Below, piece by piece: positions 10,727 through 13,212 of a stretch of DNA of 13,212 nt. Position numbers and translations under genes: made by a program. The DNA lies in assembly GCF_000721935.1 (NCBI RefSeq), contig NZ_KL585382.1:33954-47165 (forward strand), read 5' to 3'. The notes under the pieces are model-generated. The model had not been told where the DNA came from, made no database searches, and saw only the letters and a program-made list of their open reading frames with translations. This DNA is from Streptomyces sp. NRRL WC-3549 (GTDB lineage: Bacteria > Actinomycetota > Actinomycetes > Streptomycetales > Streptomycetaceae). Numbering within the stretch: the first letter of the stretch is position 1; every line of letters starts with the position of its first letter.

Positions 10727-11128
10727 ATGGACGTACCGGCGTTGCTCTTCTTCCTCACCGCCGCGGGGCCGGCCGTCTACGGCGCGTACATCGGGTATCT
10801 CCGGCTGCGGCACGACGCGTTCATGCGGAGCGGACGGGCGGAGGTCGCGCAGGGGACCTGCGTCACGCTGAGATGGACGTCCGGCGGACTGGTCGCGAGC
10901 AGCGTCCGCTACGTCGACGGGGACGGGCGTCGGCACAGGGTGTGGTCACGGGCCCGGGCGACCGTCCCGGTGCCCGTCGGTGACACGGCGCAGGTGACGT
11001 ACGACCCGGCGGGGAAGGCGAACGCCCTGGTGAACGGTGTCGCCACCGGCATCGGTTCCTACGGGTTCGCCGTCGGCTGCCTCGTCCTGTCGGCGGTCTT
11101 CCTCTTCAACGGCATCGGGCGGACGTGA
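10727..11128 (+). CDS. Small two-TM membrane protein, DUF3592-like
   Basis: A 133-aa protein of unknown function. It has a hydrophobic N-terminal segment (about 4-24: PALLFFLTAAGPAVYGAYIGYL), a short beta-rich soluble part (about 40-95) and a second membrane segment (about 108-128: GIGSYGFAVGCLVLSAVFLF). The soluble part has GTCV (43-46), VRYVDGDGR (60-68) and VGDTAQVTYDP (84-94), the G(T/D)xV.V.YDP style of DUF3592 proteins, which are frequent in Streptomyces and lack a known role. I chose the ATG at 10727 because the first membrane segment starts there. The same frame is open further upstream (to 10499), but that part overlaps the rpoC terminator and has no protein-like sequence. There is no Shine-Dalgarno, and a -10-like box sits just before the ATG, so leaderless translation is likely. 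A related gene follows 168 nt downstream. Confidence 0.75.
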   Translation: MDVPALLFFLTAAGPAVYGAYIGYLRLRHDAFMRSGRAEVAQGTCVTLRWTSGGLVASSVRYVDGDGRRHRVWSRARATVPVPVGDTAQVTYDPAGKANALVNGVATGIGSYGFAVGCLVLSAVFLFNGIGRT

Positions 11129-11296
11129 CCAGAGGAAGGCAGCCGTCGCCGCCGGGCACCTTCCCCTCGTGGCCGGCGCCCGCTCGGATGCACGTAGGGC
11201 GCGCCTGCACCCGGCCGCTTCGGGCTCGGCGCACTTCGTCCCGCACGCCCTGCTGTCGCCGGGCGTCTCCGGGCCCTGGGCGGCCTGGCCTGGCGG

Positions 11297-11608
11297 ATGT
11301 TCGTCCTGCGCGTCAGGGGCTTCCGGGCACGGGGCACCTGCGTGAGGTACACCTACGGGAGGAACGGCGTGGCCGTGGTGGTCGGGTTCGAGACGGAATC
11401 GGGAGAATCCTTCCGCTGCCTGGGCCCTTCGACGGCCGCCGCGTGTGCGCGGGTGGGGGAGCCGGTGGACGTGCTCCATGATCCGCGCCACCCGAAGAAC
11501 GCGGAGGTGGCCCCGGTCAGGTACGGGGTGGCGTACGCCTGGTCGGTCCTGGCGCTGGTCGTCCTGGCTCCGGGGATCGGCCTCCTGGTCTGGATACTCG
11601 GCGGCTGA
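11297..11608 (+). CDS. DUF3592-like paralogue lacking the N-terminal TM
   Basis: A 103-aa protein related to the gene before it. GTCV (13-16) and VGEPVDVLHDP (53-63) align with GTCV and VGDTAQVTYDP of the first protein at almost the same distance (40 versus 41 residues). A C-terminal membrane helix follows (about 77-101: GVAYAWSVLALVVLAPGIGLLVWIL). The first membrane helix of the neighbour is missing. The ATG at 11297 is the only ATG, GTG or TTG start in this frame after the stop at 11195-11197, and it has no proper Shine-Dalgarno. The 33 in-frame codons before it are Gly/Ala/Arg/Pro-rich and not membrane-like. It could be a genuine single-helix protein, a decayed copy, or a gene whose 5' part has been frameshifted. 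Function unknown. Confidence 0.55.
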   Translation: MFVLRVRGFRARGTCVRYTYGRNGVAVVVGFETESGESFRCLGPSTAAACARVGEPVDVLHDPRHPKNAEVAPVRYGVAYAWSVLALVVLAPGIGLLVWILGG

Positions 11609-11631
11609 ACCCCTCGGCGGGCGGGGCGTGA

Positions 11632-11665
11632 CCCCGCTCGCGGGGCGTGGACGGCGGTGCCGTCC
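11632..11665 (+). terminator. GC-rich hairpins after the DUF3592 pair
   Basis: CCCCG (11632-11636) pairs with CGGGG (11641-11645), and GGACGGC (11649-11655) pairs perfectly with GCCGTCC (11659-11665) around GGT. Neither has a T-tract. They begin 23 nt after the second DUF3592 stop and lie 80 nt before the rpsL promoter, so a terminator is expected here. The assignment is tentative. Confidence 0.35.
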
Positions 11666-11744
11666 GTGCGGTGCCGACGGCGGGGTGGGCCCCCCGTTCG
11701 TGCGGTTCCGGTCAGCTCGCCCGGCCGGCCGAGCAGCATTTGTT

Positions 11745-11773
11745 TTGACCCAGCTCCGTGCGGTAGGTACGCT
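11745..11773 (+). promoter_or_regulatory. str operon (rpsL) promoter
   Basis: TTGACC (11745-11750) and TACGCT (11768-11773) are exactly 17 nt apart, an almost ideal Streptomyces vegetative promoter. Transcription should begin near 11780, leaving a leader of about 188 nt before rpsL. It should drive rpsL, rpsG and fusA. Confidence 0.8.
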
Positions 11774-11779
11774 CAAGCC

Positions 11780-11967
11780 TTGTGCCTGGGGTGTGCCTGG
11801 GCTCGTGTGCGTGTACTCAGCCGCACGGCGAGTCCGTTAGGGGCCACTGCAATCTGCGCTCTTTCGGCCTTGTGGCGGGAGCTTGCAGTATTCGACACAC
11901 CCGACCGCGTGGGTCGGTGGGTGTTTCAGGTTAGTTTCACGAACGGCACACAGAAACCGGAGAAGTA
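11780..11967 (+). promoter_or_regulatory. Structured 5' leader of rpsL
   Basis: No gene is supported in this untranslated stretch. ACTGCAA (11846-11852) pairs perfectly with TTGCAGT (11883-11889) and encloses a 30-nt apical region that could be extended by GCTC/GAGC pairing. A second stem-loop has CCGACC (11901-11906) paired with GGTCGG (11912-11917) around GCGTG, extended by ACAC/GTGT (11895-11898 with 11921-11924). The last 40 nt before the start are A-rich for this genome (GGCACACAGAAACCGGAGAAG) and probably unstructured. A regulatory role is inferred from leader length and structure. Confidence 0.5.
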
Positions 11968-12339
11968 GTGCCTACGATCCAGCAGCTGGTCCGGAAGGGC
12001 CGGCAGGACAAGGTCGAGAAGAACAAGACGCCCGCGCTCGAGGGTTCGCCCCAGCGTCGTGGTGTCTGCACGCGTGTGTTCACGACCACCCCGAAGAAGC
12101 CGAACTCGGCACTCCGTAAGGTCGCGCGTGTGCGTCTGACCTCCGGCATCGAGGTCACGGCCTACATCCCGGGTGAGGGGCACAACCTGCAGGAGCACTC
12201 CATCGTGCTCGTGCGTGGTGGCCGTGTGAAGGACCTGCCGGGTGTTCGTTACAAGATCATCCGCGGCTCGCTCGACACCCAGGGTGTCAAGAACCGCAAG
12301 CAGGCCCGCAGCCGCTACGGCGCCAAGAAGGAGAAGTAA
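11968..12339 (+). CDS. rpsL: 30S ribosomal protein S12
   Basis: A 123-aa protein at the 30S decoding centre, affecting accuracy and streptomycin binding. The sequence is the standard bacterial S12 from [12 protein letters not shown] to a Lys-rich end. It contains [19 protein letters not shown] (39-57) and the loop [15 protein letters not shown] (81-95). K43, K88 and P91, whose changes give streptomycin resistance or altered accuracy in Streptomyces, are all the ordinary residues. D89 is the position methylthiolated in many bacteria. The GTG start has GGAGAAG (11959-11965) just before it, a short spacing of about 5 nt from GGAG. It is first in the str operon; its last codons contain the Shine-Dalgarno of rpsG. 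Confidence 0.97.
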   Translation: MPTIQQLVRKGRQDKVEKNKTPALEGSPQRRGVCTRVFTTTPKKPNSALRKVARVRLTSGIEVTAYIPGEGHNLQEHSIVLVRGGRVKDLPGVRYKIIRGSLDTQGVKNRKQARSRYGAKKEK

Positions 12340-12341
12340 GA

Positions 12342-12812
12342 ATGCCTCGTAAGGGCCCCGCCCCGAAGCGCCCGGTCATCATCGACCCGGTCTACAGCTC
12401 TCCTCTTGTCACGTCGCTGATCAACAAGATCCTGCTCGACGGCAAGCGTTCCACCGCCGAGCGGATCGTGTACGGCGCCATGGAAGGTCTTCGCGAGAAG
12501 ACCGGCGCCGACCCGGTCATCACGCTGAAGCGCGCGCTCGAGAACGTCAAGCCCTCGCTCGAGGTCAAGTCCCGCCGTGTCGGTGGCGCCACCTACCAGG
12601 TGCCGATCGAGGTCAAGCCCGGTCGTGCCGCCACCCTCGCGCTGCGCTGGGTCGTCGGTTACTCCCGCGCCCGCCGCGAGAAGACCATGACCGAGCGCCT
12701 CATGAACGAGCTGCTCGACGCCTCCAACGGTCTTGGCGCAGCTGTCAAGAAGCGTGAGGACACCCACAAGATGGCCGAGTCCAACAAGGCCTTCGCGCAC
12801 TACCGCTGGTAG
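12342..12812 (+). CDS. rpsG: 30S ribosomal protein S7
   Basis: A 156-aa protein that nucleates folding of the 16S rRNA 3' domain and lies near the E site in the 30S head. Family landmarks are [10 protein letters not shown], then [20 protein letters not shown] (46-65 region, nt about 12414-12473), the beta-hairpin region [35 protein letters not shown], and the C-terminal [11 protein letters not shown]. Length is normal. Its Shine-Dalgarno AAGGAG (12328-12333) lies inside the last codons of rpsL and only 2 nt separate the two genes, so translation is probably coupled. In other bacteria S7 is the autoregulator of this operon; whether that holds here is not visible. Confidence 0.97.
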   Translation: MPRKGPAPKRPVIIDPVYSSPLVTSLINKILLDGKRSTAERIVYGAMEGLREKTGADPVITLKRALENVKPSLEVKSRRVGGATYQVPIEVKPGRAATLALRWVVGYSRARREKTMTERLMNELLDASNGLGAAVKKREDTHKMAESNKAFAHYRW

Positions 12813-12850
12813 TCGCTCACCCCATCGAGACCGAGAGAAGACTGAGCCTT

Positions 12851-13190
<340 letters not shown>

Positions 13191-13212
13191 CTGTCTCTTA
13201 TACACATCAGCG
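13191..13212. other. Nextera/Tn5 mosaic-end adapter at contig end (not genomic)
   Basis: CTGTCTCTTATACACATC (13191-13208) matches the first 18 of 19 bases of the synthetic Tn5 mosaic end used in transposase-based library preparation; the last four bases, AGCG, do not match the usual continuation. It interrupts the highly conserved fusA G-domain mid-codon. Read on the other strand it gives MCIRDS, and on the fusA strand VSYTH, both well-known adapter-derived peptides in databases. It should be trimmed. Confidence 0.96.

Noticed and set aside
11125..11481. Alternative frame overlapping the DUF3592 genes (GTG overlapping the first stop)
   Set aside because: Translation is Arg/Pro-rich without any domain or membrane segment and overlaps the better-supported second DUF3592 gene in another frame.
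12094..12240. Streptomycin-resistance substitutions in rpsL
   Set aside because: K43, K88 and P91 are unchanged.
13191..13212. End of a natural transposon inserted in fusA
   Set aside because: The 18-base match is to the synthetic mosaic end; natural Tn5 ends differ. The gene is essential and the match is at the very end of the sequence.

Overview
The window is a stretch of a high-GC actinobacterial chromosome, almost certainly Streptomyces or a close relative. The evidence is the strongly G/C-biased third codon position, promoters of the TTGAC-N17-TAnnnT type, and RpoB (1161 aa), RpoC (1299 aa), S12 (123 aa) and S7 (156 aa) products with lengths and wording typical of streptomycetes. All recognisable genes lie on the + strand.

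Layout. A terminator-like hairpin (2-29) opens the window and is followed by a methionine-rich LppX/LolA-like lipoprotein gene (111-1049). Next is the rplJ-rplL-rpoB-rpoC locus. It starts with a clear vegetative promoter (1088-1117), a leader of about 230 nt that looks like an L10 autoregulatory leader ending in a terminator-type hairpin (1269-1292), then rplJ (1352-1909) and rplL (1994-2377). A 600-nt spacer holds two hairpins and up to three candidate promoters, the best at 2786-2814. rpoB follows (2978-6463, TTG start), then a 129-nt hairpin-rich spacer, rpoC (6593-10492) and a very strong terminator (10506-10543). Two small tandem membrane-protein genes of the DUF3592 type (10727-11128 and 11297-11608) separate this from the str operon: promoter 11745-11773, a leader of about 190 nt, rpsL (11968-12339), rpsG (12342-12812) and the 5' end of fusA (12851 to about 13190).

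How the genes work together. L10 and L7/L12 form the ribosomal stalk that recruits translation factors. EF-G, encoded by fusA, is one of those factors. RpoB and RpoC are the two large RNA polymerase subunits, and S12 and S7 belong to the 30S decoding centre and head. The hairpins and internal promoters suggest how ribosomal-protein and polymerase output is uncoupled, although the genes are adjacent.

The last 22 bases are not genomic. They begin with 18 bases of the synthetic Tn5/Nextera mosaic end, so fusA is cut and its apparent C-terminus (VSYTHQ) is artificial. I saw no mobile element, CRISPR array, tRNA or novel defence-type system. The window is mainly a conserved housekeeping locus, and the points of interest are regulatory RNA structure, the DUF3592 pair and the adapter junction.
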